A DNA stretch of 64,000 nucleotides from Clostridium sp. (lineage in GTDB: Bacteria > Bacillota > Clostridia > Clostridiales > Clostridiaceae). Where the stretch lies: contig JARLHR010000241.1 in NCBI GenBank assembly GCA_031292145.1, positions 62,001 to 126,000 of the forward strand, written 5' to 3'. Of this stretch, positions 45,149 through 54,979 are shown in pieces. Made by a program: the position numbers and the translations under genes. Under the pieces are notes generated by a model. The model saw nothing but the letters and a program-made list of their open reading frames with translations, did no database searches and was not told the origin of the DNA. Positions within the stretch are counted from its first letter, which is position 1. Every line of letters begins with the position of its first letter.

Positions 45149-46075
45149 CTAATACAATACATGTTTTTTTTCCATATCAAACGATGTGAAAAAACTAACT
45201 CCTGGGTCGCAACCTTGAAAATATGGAATTAACTTATCCTTTTCATTCTTTTTTAACCAAATTCCATAACCATAACATTGTTCCTCTACTTGTGGCGCTA
45301 ACATTTTCATTGCCATTTCTTTAGAAATTAACTTACCATTCAAAATATTATTCCAAAAGTTTTCTATATCTAATACTGTAGTAAATGCGCCACCAGCTCC
45401 TGTCCCTTTTACATCTACACTATAGATGTTACTATAAAATTCTTTTCTTTGTTCATCGTAAATATATGCATTTGCGCATTTAGCAGGTAATCTATCAAGC
45501 TCGTAATAACCTGTATTTAACATATTACAAGGCTTAAATATAACTTCATCTAAATATTTATCAAATGGAATTCCTGTAATTTTTTCAATTATAAGACCTA
45601 AAACTACATATCCTGTATTATTATATTGAAATTTTTCACCTCTAGTATACATCATTGGCTTATTGATAAAAAGTGGTACTATATCCGAAGAAGTTCTAAT
45701 TTTATAATTGGGGTAATCCTTCCACAATTCATCATATTCTTTCATAACAGATTCATCAAAATAATCTGGAATCCCAGAAGTATGATTTAATAATTGATGA
45801 ACTGTAATCTTGGGATCAATTGCTTTTAAATCGATATCTAAAATATCACCAATAAAATCATCAAAAGTTAACTTTCCTTCTTCTATTAATTTTAAAATTG
45901 CTACTGCTACAAATACCTTTCCACCTGAAGCTGTAGCAAACTTCGTATAAATTTCATTTGGTATGCAGTTAGTCAAATCTGCATATCCAAAAGCTTTTTT
46001 AAAAATTGTATCTTCACCTTTTTTAACAAGTACTGCCCCACTAAAATCTTTATCTATTATATTTTCTATACTCAA
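45149..46075 (-). CDS. Serine hydrolase (class C beta-lactamase fold), C-terminus frameshifted
   Basis: 308 residues of the beta-lactamase/penicillin-binding-protein-like hydrolase family. The SxxK motif is TASGGK near residue 48, and YNNTGY near 151 supplies the YxN motif. The frame ends at DMEKKHVLY just after an eight-A run (45164-45171). Adding one A restores CIVLVSNFGCNVWKL and about 30 residues to a stop at 45075, matching the usual final strand and helix. Either a real frameshift mutation, a read error or transcriptional slippage at A8 is possible. No signal peptide, so it is cytosolic. Confidence 0.8.
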   Translation of the reverse strand: MSIENIIDKDFSGAVLVKKGEDTIFKKAFGYADLTNCIPNEIYTKFATASGGKVFVAVAILKLIEEGKLTFDDFIGDILDIDLKAIDPKITVHQLLNHTSGIPDYFDESVMKEYDELWKDYPNYKIRTSSDIVPLFINKPMMYTRGEKFQYNNTGYVVLGLIIEKITGIPFDKYLDEVIFKPCNMLNTGYYELDRLPAKCANAYIYDEQRKEFYSNIYSVDVKGTGAGGAFTTVLDIENFWNNILNGKLISKEMAMKMLAPQVEEQCYGYGIWLKKNEKDKLIPYFQGCDPGVSFFTSFDMEKKHVLY

Positions 46076-46190
46076 TTCACATTTCCCCTCGCCTTAAGCA
46101 TATTTATATAAGTTCCAATTAACAATGTGCAATTTTAATTAGAACTTATATATATTTAACATACCTACAGGATTTAAACGAGCTGTGTGA

Positions 46191-47081
46191 TTACTTTTTC
46201 CTCCATATTGTTGAGGTTCTATATGGACGTAATCCAATACTATAATAGAACTGTTGCATAGATCCTACTATAGCAGTCTTTGCTCCGAGCTTTCCAACAC
46301 GCCTGATTCCCTCTAAAACTGCAGCCTTTCCAAGTCCCATCTTCCGATAATCTGGATCGGCTGCTACTGGTTCTATTACTGCATACCCAGCCTCTGGATC
46401 ATACCACATTCCACAATACGCTGCAAAATTTCCATCAGGTGCAACCACAGCAACCTTTAGATTTAAGTCAACATTAGGACGAATCATCTCTTCGTTACCT
46501 AACTTTTCTTTTTCTTCTGAAGCTTTGAATTCTCCTTCACCATTTAATTCATGGTTAAATCCTTTCCATAATACACGGCCATATTGATATAGGTCATAAG
46601 TGTCTTTCATGGTAGTAATATGAAAGCCTTCAGGCAATTCGTATTCCATAGATGTCTTATCTAAATAAAAAATAGCATCGTTTTCTTTCTGTTCAGTAGC
46701 TCTAAATCCTAGATTTGCTGCAATATCTTGAAATTTCAAATCAGTATCCGCAATAACAACAGCAAATTCTCCATCCATAGAAAGATTATCTTTTGCATAT
46801 AGCAGCATCTCTTTTTTCAAGAAAGCATATTCTGGCAAAGCTACACAAAATGCCTTTCCTAATTGGCAGTCAAAAGTTGCTACCCCTACGATTTGTTCAT
46901 CCTCTTCCCATACACCAATTTTGCCCACAGCATGCTTATCCAAATATCCATGGGTTGCCATCCAATCCCATCTTGTATATGTGAATTCTGCATACCCTAA
47001 TTTTATAAAAAAATTCCTAACTTTATGGTAATCCTCTGTAATACCTGCTTGTTTTGTATAATTTCTAAATCTTATTGACAT
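46191..47081 (-). CDS. Tandem-GNAT acetyltransferase
   Basis: 296 residues starting at 47081 (MSIRFRNYTKQ), chosen for AAAGGGGGCATATTT. Two GNAT folds are joined: the N-terminal half (about 1-150) is degenerate, and the C-terminal half has EPVAADPDYRKMGLGKAAVLEG near residue 240, a good CoA loop. GC content and codon use look a little higher than in the neighbours, which hints at recent acquisition. Substrate unknown. Confidence 0.8.
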   Translation of the reverse strand: MSIRFRNYTKQAGITEDYHKVRNFFIKLGYAEFTYTRWDWMATHGYLDKHAVGKIGVWEEDEQIVGVATFDCQLGKAFCVALPEYAFLKKEMLLYAKDNLSMDGEFAVVIADTDLKFQDIAANLGFRATEQKENDAIFYLDKTSMEYELPEGFHITTMKDTYDLYQYGRVLWKGFNHELNGEGEFKASEEKEKLGNEEMIRPNVDLNLKVAVVAPDGNFAAYCGMWYDPEAGYAVIEPVAADPDYRKMGLGKAAVLEGIRRVGKLGAKTAIVGSMQQFYYSIGLRPYRTSTIWRKK

Positions 47082-47169
47082 AAATATGCCCCCTTTCGCT
47101 ACTATTATATATTTATATGAATATGATATATATTCCAACTTTATATATAATCATTCTATACCTATAACG

Positions 47170-47205
47170 AAAAGGGCCTTGAAATATTCAAGACCTTGTC
47201 CTTTT
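47170..47205. terminator. Terminator of the CD3324-family gene
   Basis: AAAAGGG..CTTGAA pairs with TTCAAG..CCTTTT and is flanked by T-rich sequence. It overlaps the gene's stop codon region. Confidence 0.65.
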
Positions 47206-47464
47206 ATTTTTTATATAAAATTTTACGCACCGTATCATATGCTAATCCATATTTATGAGATATTTGTTCTAAACTATAACCATTTCCATATTGCTGTTTA
47301 ATCTCTTTATTTCTATTTTCAAAATAACTTCTAGAACCATTTTTTTCTCCCCATCGTATATGTTCATCACCACTTGGTATATATAAAACTTCACCTTTTA
47401 TGTGCTTTTGAATTTCCATTAGCAAATCCTTTGGTAATACTTCTGCCGCATTTAAATATTTCAC
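47204..47464 (-). CDS. CD3324-family HTH protein
   Basis: 86 residues matching small clostridial proteins of the CD3324 type, related to the Mor transcription activator family. The N-terminal half has MKYLNAAEVLPKDLLMEIQ and GEVLYIPSGDE; the C-terminal half is a helix-turn-helix (YSLEQISHKYGLAYDTVRKIL). The start is GTG after AAGGAGTGGGATATT. It is preceded by a leader of about 190 nt with competing hairpins. Role unknown; the HTH predicts a regulator. Confidence 0.8.
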   Translation of the reverse strand: MKYLNAAEVLPKDLLMEIQKHIKGEVLYIPSGDEHIRWGEKNGSRSYFENRNKEIKQQYGNGYSLEQISHKYGLAYDTVRKILYKK

Positions 47465-47465
47465 A

Positions 47466-47664
47466 ATATCCCACTCCTTGTTTATTTTTTTATAAACAAA
47501 GTGCAGAGCATGACAGATAGTAAATTCTATTACCCATACAGAAATAGTATTACTACACCTTACTCTGCATGGGATACATCCGTATCTAGACTATTTCTTA
47601 ATATAATTCTTCTTAGCATAGAATATTCACCTGCCTTAAACACTAATAAATATATTCAATTATA
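47466..47664 (-). promoter_or_regulatory. Promoter and structured leader of the CD3324-family gene
   Basis: An extended -10 TGGTATAAT lies at about 47659-47667. The leader that follows contains CCCATGCAGAG (47564-47574), which can pair either with TTCTGTATGGG (47533-47543) or, through TGCAGAG, with CTCTGCA (47502-47508). The two pairings exclude each other. A further stem GTTTAT/ATAAAC (47480-47497) abuts the ribosome site. This is the layout of a regulatory leader; no known riboswitch class was recognised. Confidence 0.5.
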
Positions 47665-47688
47665 CCATATAATTACAATGTGTATCAC

Positions 47689-47728
47689 AAAAAATAAGGA
47701 GAATCTTTTAAATTCTCCTTATTTTTTG
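47689..47728. terminator. Bidirectional terminator beside the IS element
   Basis: AAAAAATAAGGAGAAT and ATTCTCCTTATTTTTT form a perfect long stem. It insulates the CD3324-family gene from the IS element. Confidence 0.85.
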
Positions 47729-47797
47729 TGATACTTTACTTTTTATTAAAATATTAAATATTATGATTAAACCACAAAAACTATAAAATATTGTGAT

Positions 47798-49477
47798 TTA
47801 GTTTGCTAGAACTATTTCAAATTCTAAAAAATAGAATTTGAAATAGTTAATTATTACAGTAAATATGACTAAAATCACATTGAATAAATAGTCAATGCCA
47901 CTTTCAAGGACCTGTTTTAACAGTTTCTTGAAATTATATGCTGCGATTTTAAATCCAACCCATAATTTTGAGCGCAGTAATCCACGGATAGGCATCGTAT
48001 CTATTTTATACCTTCTTCTCAATACTGATGGAATTCCTTCTATACCTGCTCTTTTATTTGCATTTTCTATATATTCATGTGTTTTCATTTTATCTCTTTG
48101 AGTAGCTGTATTATAAGCTTTTTCACTAAATCTTATGGTATTAAATTTCTTTGATGCTTTTTTGGGACACTGTGAATTTAAAGGACAATTTTCACAAGTA
48201 TCTGGATTAAACTTAGCAGTATAAGACTTTGAACTATAATAAGACTCTACAGGTTCGACTCCGTTAGGACAGCTACTGATTATATTTTTTTCATTATCCA
48301 CAATGAATTTTGCATAGCTTAGTTTATCGGTTGATGCTTTTCTACCAACAAGTTCACTTGGTATTATTTCAACCCCTTGTTTTAAAGCATTTTGAGCTTT
48401 TTCTTGCTCATAATATGCACCATCAACTAGTAGTTTACAATTTGAATCGTTCTTTTTTGAAACCAAATTAGAAATAACATCATCAGCAAATTTTGAGTCA
48501 CTGTGAATATTCTGCTTAAGATCATATCCTGTTATAACACTGTTTTCATCGTTAAATGATTCTTGTATATTCACAACATAACCTATGTTATCTCCATATT
48601 TTTTCCTGTATGTTGCATCTTTATCAGTTGGATTTTGTAAACTAGTTGAAGATATATTTTTTGAATCTTTAGGTACTAAATTATTGGCACCATCTTCTAC
48701 CGTTTGGTCTTCGATAAGTCTTTTTAAAAGTTGAAATTCTTCTGTTGAAGTAACAATCTCTCCAGCTTTTAAAGAAATATCGTATAATAATTTGGATTGG
48801 TTAATTAAAATTGAAAGTTTTGAATCAGCCTGTAAATCTCTAGTTCTATATATAGTGTCATTTTTATGTCCTTTTTCAAGGTACGGTTTAAGTTCTTCAT
48901 CTATAAAAACTGGATTGATTTTATTTATAATCTTGATAAGTCTGATGTTCACAGAATATACTAATTCAATTCTACTTAATTTTCTACATGATGAACTAAC
49001 CATTAAAGAGTCTACCCTAACTTTTTTATTATCAACATCTAAATATTTAGCGATGCTTTCAGCTAAAGCTTCAACTTCTGCTTTTATCAAATCTTCGCCA
49101 GTGGAATTTTCATATTCAACTAGCTTATTTCTGAAATTTGTTAGAGTATTTATCGATACTGGTTGGGTTTCATAATTAGTTGTATTTAAAGCATATTGAT
49201 ATCTTATATCGAAATGGATAGAGCCTATAAGTTCTTCATCAGTCTGCTGAAATATTTCTTTTATTATTAGTAATCCAATAATGACATTAATAGGTGAATT
49301 AGGTCTTGAGGCTTTATCACTATATAAAACCGAAAAACGTTCCTCATTTATTTTTGAAAAGATATACTCGTTAAATGCTTTAGCCCAACTTTTACTCAAA
49401 ATATCTTGCAGATATTTTGGCATTTGGTTTATTGGATCAAATAATGAAGTTTGTTGACGGTTATTTTTACAAAACAT
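47798..49477 (-). CDS. IS1182-family transposase
   Basis: 559 residues from ATG 49477, which follows GAGGCGAATTACT; a five-codon upstream extension is possible. The DUF772-type N-terminal domain (SPINVIIGLLIIKEIF) is followed by an RNase H-like DDE core: VRVDSLMVSSSCRKLSR (first Asp) near 150, KLLVDGAYYEQEKA (second Asp) near 350 and the acidic residue in the C-terminal part after the CENCPLNSQCPKK cysteine cluster. Full length and without stops. The last codons lie in a strong hairpin. Confidence 0.92.
   Translation of the reverse strand: MFCKNNRQQTSLFDPINQMPKYLQDILSKSWAKAFNEYIFSKINEERFSVLYSDKASRPNSPINVIIGLLIIKEIFQQTDEELIGSIHFDIRYQYALNTTNYETQPVSINTLTNFRNKLVEYENSTGEDLIKAEVEALAESIAKYLDVDNKKVRVDSLMVSSSCRKLSRIELVYSVNIRLIKIINKINPVFIDEELKPYLEKGHKNDTIYRTRDLQADSKLSILINQSKLLYDISLKAGEIVTSTEEFQLLKRLIEDQTVEDGANNLVPKDSKNISSTSLQNPTDKDATYRKKYGDNIGYVVNIQESFNDENSVITGYDLKQNIHSDSKFADDVISNLVSKKNDSNCKLLVDGAYYEQEKAQNALKQGVEIIPSELVGRKASTDKLSYAKFIVDNEKNIISSCPNGVEPVESYYSSKSYTAKFNPDTCENCPLNSQCPKKASKKFNTIRFSEKAYNTATQRDKMKTHEYIENANKRAGIEGIPSVLRRRYKIDTMPIRGLLRSKLWVGFKIAAYNFKKLLKQVLESGIDYLFNVILVIFTVIINYFKFYFLEFEIVLAN
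47810..47848. terminator. Perfect hairpin inside the transposase 3' end
   Basis: AACTATTTCAAATTCTA and TAGAATTTGAAATAGTT form a 17-bp stem with a five-A loop, within codons for the final residues of the transposase. It probably terminates the IS transcript or blocks antisense reading into the transposase. Confidence 0.8.
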
Positions 49478-49613
49478 AGTAATTCGCCTCATTCGTTTAA
49501 ATTTATAATGCTATTATATCATGAAATTCTAATTGGATAATATTTGTCAGCTTTTTGTAGGCTAATCATTCATATCAAAATAAAAATTTATTTTTCTATC
49601 TTTATACAACTCA

Positions 49614-50249
49614 TTATTTACTCTCTTCATAAACACCAAACTTCAAAATCTCCAGATATTTATTGAAATCTTCCATAATTTCTTCAACATTTTTCAAAAT
49701 CTCCTCCATTGAAATGCCTTTATACTTTTGAGTGTACTTACTTGAAAGTCCATCCATACATATCATTACTACCTCTATAGCTTTTTGTGAATCAATTTCC
49801 TTTCTAAATTTTGATGTATCTAAATTTTCAAAAACTTCTTTTAGGTATTTTGAACTATAACTGCTGTATCTTTCTGTAATCTCATTCTTTAAAGATTCAG
49901 GCATATTGGTAATTGCTGAATATACTAGTTCATTCATTAATGGTTCCTCTTGAACAATTTTCATTTTTCTTATGCTAATCCTTATGAATCTTTCAAATAA
50001 ATCCTCCGGCTCATTATCTTTTGACAAATAATATTTATCAGCCAAATTAGTAATGCAGTAATCAAATAAATATAAAAATAGATTTTTTTTACTTCCAAAA
50101 TAGTGAAATAATATTCCCTTAGAAATTCCTGCCCTTTTCACTATAGAATTCGTAGAAGCCTTATCATATCCATTTATAGCAAACTCCTCAATGGCAGCAT
50201 CCAATATTCTTTTCTTTTTTTCATCTTGTAAACTTTCAAACTTCTCCAT
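49614..50249 (-). CDS. TetR family regulator of the export operon
   Basis: About 211 residues from MEKFESLQDEKKK. Three earlier in-frame starts exist (up to 50291) and none has a good ribosome site, so the start is uncertain. The HTH is IVKRAGISKGILFHYFGSKKNLFLYLF near residues 30-55, and the C-terminal domain is of the TetR_C_4-like type. It is downstream of the adaptor/FtsX/ABC genes on the same strand, separated by repeat A3. It is the best candidate to bind the twin operator at 54.98-55.03 kb. Confidence 0.85.
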   Translation of the reverse strand: MEKFESLQDEKKKRILDAAIEEFAINGYDKASTNSIVKRAGISKGILFHYFGSKKNLFLYLFDYCITNLADKYYLSKDNEPEDLFERFIRISIRKMKIVQEEPLMNELVYSAITNMPESLKNEITERYSSYSSKYLKEVFENLDTSKFRKEIDSQKAIEVVMICMDGLSSKYTQKYKGISMEEILKNVEEIMEDFNKYLEILKFGVYEESK

Positions 50250-50341
50250 CGCAATTATATTTTTCACACCTTTCATAATATAAATTAGCAATTTATATAC
50301 TCGATTTATAATTAAATTAACATATTAAGTGAATCACTATA

Positions 50342-50552
50342 CTAGAAATAAGTAACATATTGTGTGTAGTGTTTCATTTGAATTTTAATGGTAATGATTC
50401 TTGATTAGAAGTTGTTCCAAAATGCTTGTTCAAAGCTCGACTCTGAAGCAAGCATTTTGGGTACAACTTCTAATCTTAGAATCATCCATCAAAACTTATG
50501 GAAACCGAAACACAATATGTTACTTATTTCGGTTAGCTACCACATAAGTCTA
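50342..50552. repeat. Family A nested palindrome (copy A3)
   Basis: Outer arms GAAATAAGTAACATATTGTG and CACAATATGTTACTTATTTC, middle arms AATGATTCTTGATTAGAAG and CTTCTAATCTTAGAATCAT, inner arms GTTGTTCCAAAATGCTTG and CAAGCATTTTGGGTACAAC. The right end has CCACATAAGTC. It separates the adaptor gene from the TetR gene. Confidence 0.85.
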
Positions 50553-50562
50553 GATATGACTC

Positions 50563-51795
50563 CTACTCCTTAATTTTCATTCCTTCTTTTGTGTCATTAT
50601 TAGGCTTTGATAATATTTTTTCGCCTTCTTTCAAACCATCTAATACTTCTATTTCATTTTCACTTTCTATCCCTTTATTAATTTGCCTTATAACAGCTTT
50701 TCCATTCTCCACAACAAATACACAAGAGTTTCCTTGATAATCAAATACAGCGCTATCAGGTATTACTAAAGTATCACTTTTAACTTCAGTTATAACTTTA
50801 ACGTCCAAATCATAACCTGGTTTTAATAAATCTGTATCATCACTGATTTCAATTGTAATTGGTACTCTCTTCTGATTAACTCCTAAAGAAGACGTTATAT
50901 TTTTTGCTTCTGGTGCTATTTTTACAACTTTCCCATTTAAAATTGAATCCCCTATAGCTTTTCCACTTATTTCAACGTCATTACCTATTTTAATCCTATA
51001 AATATCATCAGACAATATATCAGATTCTAATTCCAAACTCTTAGTATCCCCTACTAAAAATGCCGCTGTTCCAGGTGTCCCCATAGAATTCTCTTCTACT
51101 AATTTCTCAATAATAACACCATCTATCGGTGCTAAAACTTGTTGTTTATCAATTTCACTCATTATACTATCTTTTAGAATCATGGCTTGCTCCAATCCAG
51201 CCATATATCCCTCCTTTACATAACTAGGAGTTCCTTTTTTTATATCCTCTAATTGATTATTTGAAGACCTTAAATCAGCTTCTGCGCTTTTATATGCATC
51301 CTCAGAATTATCAAATTCTTGTTTACTTATAGCTCCAGTTTCATATAGTATCTTCGAATTATTAAAATTTCTTTCTGCTGATTCATATGAAATTTTAGCT
51401 TTATCAACCTCTGCTTGAGCAACTTCAATTTTATTCGCATAATTAGAAATATCCGCGCTTTCAAGCTGAGCCTTTGCTGCGTCAATCTTTGAGTCAGCAT
51501 CTTTAAGTTTCAATTCCATATCTTTTTTATCCATTGTAAGTAGAATATCATTTTTCTTTACCGAATCTCCTACGTTAACATTTATACCAGTTATTTTTCC
51601 CGAACCTTCAATGTATACTGTCTGCTTATTATTACTTTGAACTACAGCTGTATCATCAACATAGTGCTTTATTTCACCTTTTTCTACTATCGAAGTTTCA
51701 GCAGCTTGTCCTTGTTGCATTATTATATATCCTGATATTCCTGTCACGCATATTATCACTATAATTACTGACCAAAATAATTTTTTATTTTTCAT
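50563..51795 (-). CDS. Efflux periplasmic-adaptor-type subunit (HlyD/MacA family)
   Basis: 410 residues. One N-terminal membrane anchor (about 8-27), then a biotinyl-lipoyl-like strand pair (about 60-95), a long coiled coil (about 95-195), the second lipoyl half (IDKQQVLAPIDGVIIEKL) and beta-barrel domains. In Gram-positives such adaptors sit on the outer face and work with MacB-like ABC permeases. It is third in the operon after the ABC ATPase and FtsX permease genes, 88 bp downstream of the permease. Substrate unknown; peptide or drug export is likely. Confidence 0.88.
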   Translation of the reverse strand: MKNKKLFWSVIIVIICVTGISGYIIMQQGQAAETSIVEKGEIKHYVDDTAVVQSNNKQTVYIEGSGKITGINVNVGDSVKKNDILLTMDKKDMELKLKDADSKIDAAKAQLESADISNYANKIEVAQAEVDKAKISYESAERNFNNSKILYETGAISKQEFDNSEDAYKSAEADLRSSNNQLEDIKKGTPSYVKEGYMAGLEQAMILKDSIMSEIDKQQVLAPIDGVIIEKLVEENSMGTPGTAAFLVGDTKSLELESDILSDDIYRIKIGNDVEISGKAIGDSILNGKVVKIAPEAKNITSSLGVNQKRVPITIEISDDTDLLKPGYDLDVKVITEVKSDTLVIPDSAVFDYQGNSCVFVVENGKAVIRQINKGIESENEIEVLDGLKEGEKILSKPNNDTKEGMKIKE

Positions 51796-51883
51796 TTATA
51801 GCTCATCTCCCCTACAATGCATTGCATTTCAATATTTATATAATTTAAACCTTATCCAGCTAACCAACAAATATTGAGTTTTT

Positions 51884-54247
51884 TTATTCCTTATTCTTTA
51901 AAACCTCCAGCATGTCTATTGATTTAATTTTTCTCATTAAAACCAAATTTGTTATTACTGTAAAAGTAAGAGTGAGTATTATTGTTATAACATAGCTCTT
52001 AACTTCCACCACATATGGAATGCTATAAGAATCTGTACTGCTAGCTGAAATTAAATAACCACCAAGACATACGCCAAAAGGCAATCCTATAATAATTCCC
52101 AATATAGAAATAATGTAATTTTCATTAAAAATCAGCTTTTTAATTTCTTTATTATTAAAACCTAATACTTTCAAAGTTGCTAATTCTCTTTGCCTTTCAA
52201 AAATATTAATGGTAGCAATGTTATACAAAACAGCTATAAGAAGTATTGCTGAAAGCATGATTAACATTCCTATGGTAGATTTCATTGCCTCCATATTTTT
52301 AGTTAGGGCATTACTAGAATCTGCTTTTGATTCTACTGAACTTACTCCTGGTATATCTTTTAGTTTATTTTTAACTTCATTTTCAAAAGCACTGTTTTCT
52401 AATTTCAATACAGCTGAATTTGCAATCATTCCCTCACTTAATATGCTGTTTAAATTATTCATTGAAGTATAAGTACTTGCCCCTAAGTACTGAACTACAA
52501 TCCCTTTAACAACCATTTTCTTTTCATTTTTTCCTGGGAAAAAAAATTTTACATTTACACTGTCATTTACTTTTATCCCTAAAGTACTTGCAAGTTTTTC
52601 AGATATAAGTAAACCGTTTTGTGGCAAAGTTACTGCATTACCACTTTTATCTTCAACTTTATACATTTTAGGGTCTTGAATAAGTGCTGTAAAACCTACT
52701 TCTTTGCTTTTCCATCCATTGGATAATTCAATTCCAGTTTCTAGTACCGGTTCAAATTCTGTAACATGTTGAATGTTTTTAATAATATTTAAATCGTCAA
52801 CACTAACTAACTTTGAAAACGTTACTTTTATATCATAGTTTTGAATACTTCCATATTGCTGCTTTATCATAAAATTAACAGAGTCATTCATACTTAAAGC
52901 AACTAAAAGTATTGATGAAGAAAATATAATTCCAAGTGAGGTAAGTAATGCTCTTCTCTTATATCTAAATAAATTTCTAACTATAATTCTGTCTAGTTTG
53001 CTAATTCTCTTCCATATAAACTCTAATTTTTCAATAGCTATTTTTTTACCGCTTATTGGTGATTTTTCTCTCATGGCTTCACTAGGCATGATTTTAAATA
53101 TAACTTTACACGAATGATATCCAGCAAATAAGCAAAATATTAGCGTCAACAAAGAAGCTGGAATTACAAATTCTCCATATATTTTTGTATTAGAAAGTGG
53201 TAAATTAAAATATTGATTAAGCAATTTTGTAATACTGAAGCCCATGTAAGTACCTAGTACAGAACCTATTAAACTTCCACTTACAGCAATAATTGTAGAA
53301 TAACTCATATAGTATGCGAGCACCTGCATGTTAGTAAATCCAAGTGCCTTCATTACTCCAATTTGTATTCTTTGATTTTCAACCATTCTTCCCATCATAA
53401 TGTATATAATAACTGAGGCGACCATGAAAAATATAACTGGAAAACTGCCTCCCATGGATTGAAGTTTTTTTATTTCCTCATCTACCATCATAGTGCTTGT
53501 TTGCTGTTTTCTATCCAGAGAACTCGTTACACCATAATTTTTTAATAATCTCTTTGCATCATCCTTAACAGCATCAACATCGCTTCCTCCCGTAACTTTA
53601 ATAGAAATATTATTCACAGAACCTTTAAAATCAAATATTGCTTCTCCAAAGGATTGTTTAATGTATATTATTCCAAACCTTTTGTTATCTGGCACCAATT
53701 CACTAGAATCCTTTAACGTATATATAAATTCTGGACTTTTAACTACTCCTATAACCTTAAGCTTAACTTGATTTCCATTTATGATTGGATAAATATATTC
53801 TCCTAACTTTAAATCATTTGCTTTAAAAAAATCTTCATCTAAAAGGCACTGATTACTATCTTCACCTGAAAAATATCTTCCTGATTCTATGTTTATATCG
53901 TTTACTACATTGTTTTTAATATCTGGAAGAGTTATAAATCTTAGGGTTGCATTTTCTCCTGAAATATTTATGCTGGCATCCTTAACAATTCTCCCTGTAA
54001 CCATCTCCACATTGGGTAACTTCTCTACTTTTTCTTTTATACTTGCTGGTGCTTTATCAAGATCTATCCAAAGATCAGCTAGCCTATATTCTTCATAATA
54101 CTTAGCACTTGAGTTAGAAAGATTCTTAAATGCAGAATTTAGTGCTGTATAAAATGTAACTCCTAAAATAATAATTATCAAAATAGATATAAATTGTCCC
54201 TTAGACTTTTTTATATCCCTTAATAAATTCTTAAGCAAAATATTCAT
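51884..54247 (-). CDS. FtsX-family ABC transporter permease (two-unit)
   Basis: 787 residues. The start at 54247 overlaps the stop codon of the ATPase gene as TAATG. The topology is: membrane segment near 20-40, a large extracellular domain, three helices near 260-390, a second segment near 420, a second extracellular domain and three final helices. Two FtsX domains are present (QIGVMKALGFTNMQVLAYY near 298 and ERQRELATLKVLGFNNKEIKKL near 685). It forms the channel-less mechanotransmission core of a MacB-like exporter. Confidence 0.9.
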   Translation of the reverse strand: MNILLKNLLRDIKKSKGQFISILIIIILGVTFYTALNSAFKNLSNSSAKYYEEYRLADLWIDLDKAPASIKEKVEKLPNVEMVTGRIVKDASINISGENATLRFITLPDIKNNVVNDINIESGRYFSGEDSNQCLLDEDFFKANDLKLGEYIYPIINGNQVKLKVIGVVKSPEFIYTLKDSSELVPDNKRFGIIYIKQSFGEAIFDFKGSVNNISIKVTGGSDVDAVKDDAKRLLKNYGVTSSLDRKQQTSTMMVDEEIKKLQSMGGSFPVIFFMVASVIIYIMMGRMVENQRIQIGVMKALGFTNMQVLAYYMSYSTIIAVSGSLIGSVLGTYMGFSITKLLNQYFNLPLSNTKIYGEFVIPASLLTLIFCLFAGYHSCKVIFKIMPSEAMREKSPISGKKIAIEKLEFIWKRISKLDRIIVRNLFRYKRRALLTSLGIIFSSSILLVALSMNDSVNFMIKQQYGSIQNYDIKVTFSKLVSVDDLNIIKNIQHVTEFEPVLETGIELSNGWKSKEVGFTALIQDPKMYKVEDKSGNAVTLPQNGLLISEKLASTLGIKVNDSVNVKFFFPGKNEKKMVVKGIVVQYLGASTYTSMNNLNSILSEGMIANSAVLKLENSAFENEVKNKLKDIPGVSSVESKADSSNALTKNMEAMKSTIGMLIMLSAILLIAVLYNIATINIFERQRELATLKVLGFNNKEIKKLIFNENYIISILGIIIGLPFGVCLGGYLISASSTDSYSIPYVVEVKSYVITIILTLTFTVITNLVLMRKIKSIDMLEVLKNKE

Positions 54248-54954
54248 TACCACTCAATCCTTTCCGGTGACTCAGGATTTTCATTAATGGTTATAGATTC
54301 TACTGCTCCACTTTTTACTGTAATAACCCTATCCGCCATTGCCGCTATAGCAGCGTTGTGTGTAATGATTATTATTGTCTTATTCATAGTCTTATTAATA
54401 TCATAAAGCAACTTCAAAATTAGCTTTCCAGTCTTGTAATCTAGCGCTCCTGTGGGTTCATCACATAAAAGTAATAATGGATTTTTAACTAGTGCCCTTG
54501 CTATTGCCACCCTCTGTTGTTCTCCCCCTGAAAGCTGCGCTGGAAAATTTAAAGCTCTTTCACTTAAACCTACATCTTTTATAATATCCTTAGCTTTTAA
54601 TGGATTATCACTAAGTGGAATAACTAATTCAACATTTTCAACCGCTGTTAAGTTTGACATTAAATTATAAAATTGAAATACAAACCCTATCTTTTTTCGT
54701 CTATAAATAGTTAATTCATTATCAGAATACTTTGTTATATTTTTTCCATCTACAATTACTTCTCCAGACGTTGGCCTGTCCATTCCTCCAATCATATTAA
54801 GCACTGTGCTTTTTCCGGATCCACTAGGCCCCAGCACAACAACAAATTCCCCTTCAAAAATTTCAAAGCTCATGTTATCAGAAGCTTTCACTGTTACTTC
54901 TCCCATAACATATTCTTTTATAACATCTTTAACTATAATAATAGGCTCTTTCAT
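54247..54954 (-). CDS. ABC transporter ATP-binding protein (MacB/LolD type)
   Basis: 235 residues. Walker [10 protein letters not shown] near residue 44, Q loop in FVFQFYNLM, signature [15 protein letters not shown] near 140, Walker [14 protein letters not shown] near 164 and the H loop in IIITHN near 197. It energises the FtsX permease encoded by the next gene. The upstream region holds a promoter with two identical operators. Confidence 0.93.
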   Translation of the reverse strand: MKEPIIIVKDVIKEYVMGEVTVKASDNMSFEIFEGEFVVVLGPSGSGKSTVLNMIGGMDRPTSGEVIVDGKNITKYSDNELTIYRRKKIGFVFQFYNLMSNLTAVENVELVIPLSDNPLKAKDIIKDVGLSERALNFPAQLSGGEQQRVAIARALVKNPLLLLCDEPTGALDYKTGKLILKLLYDINKTMNKTIIIITHNAAIAAMADRVITVKSGAVESITINENPESPERIEW

Positions 54955-54979
54955 TTAAAATCACCTCACTTAATTCAGC

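Larger units (their letters stand above)
47763..49569 (-). mobile_element. IS1182-family insertion sequence
   Basis: Imperfect terminal inverted repeats flank the transposase gene: the left end ATGATTAAACCACAAAAACT and the right end (inverted) ATGATTAGCCTACAAAAAGC. AAATATT follows in both. The element is about 1.8 kb. A clear target duplication was not seen. The transposase is intact, so it may be active. Confidence 0.8.

Noticed and set aside
47501..47731. 76-codon plus-strand frame
   Set aside because: Covers the structured leader and terminator of the CD3324-family gene; no ribosome site, and it ends within the terminator.
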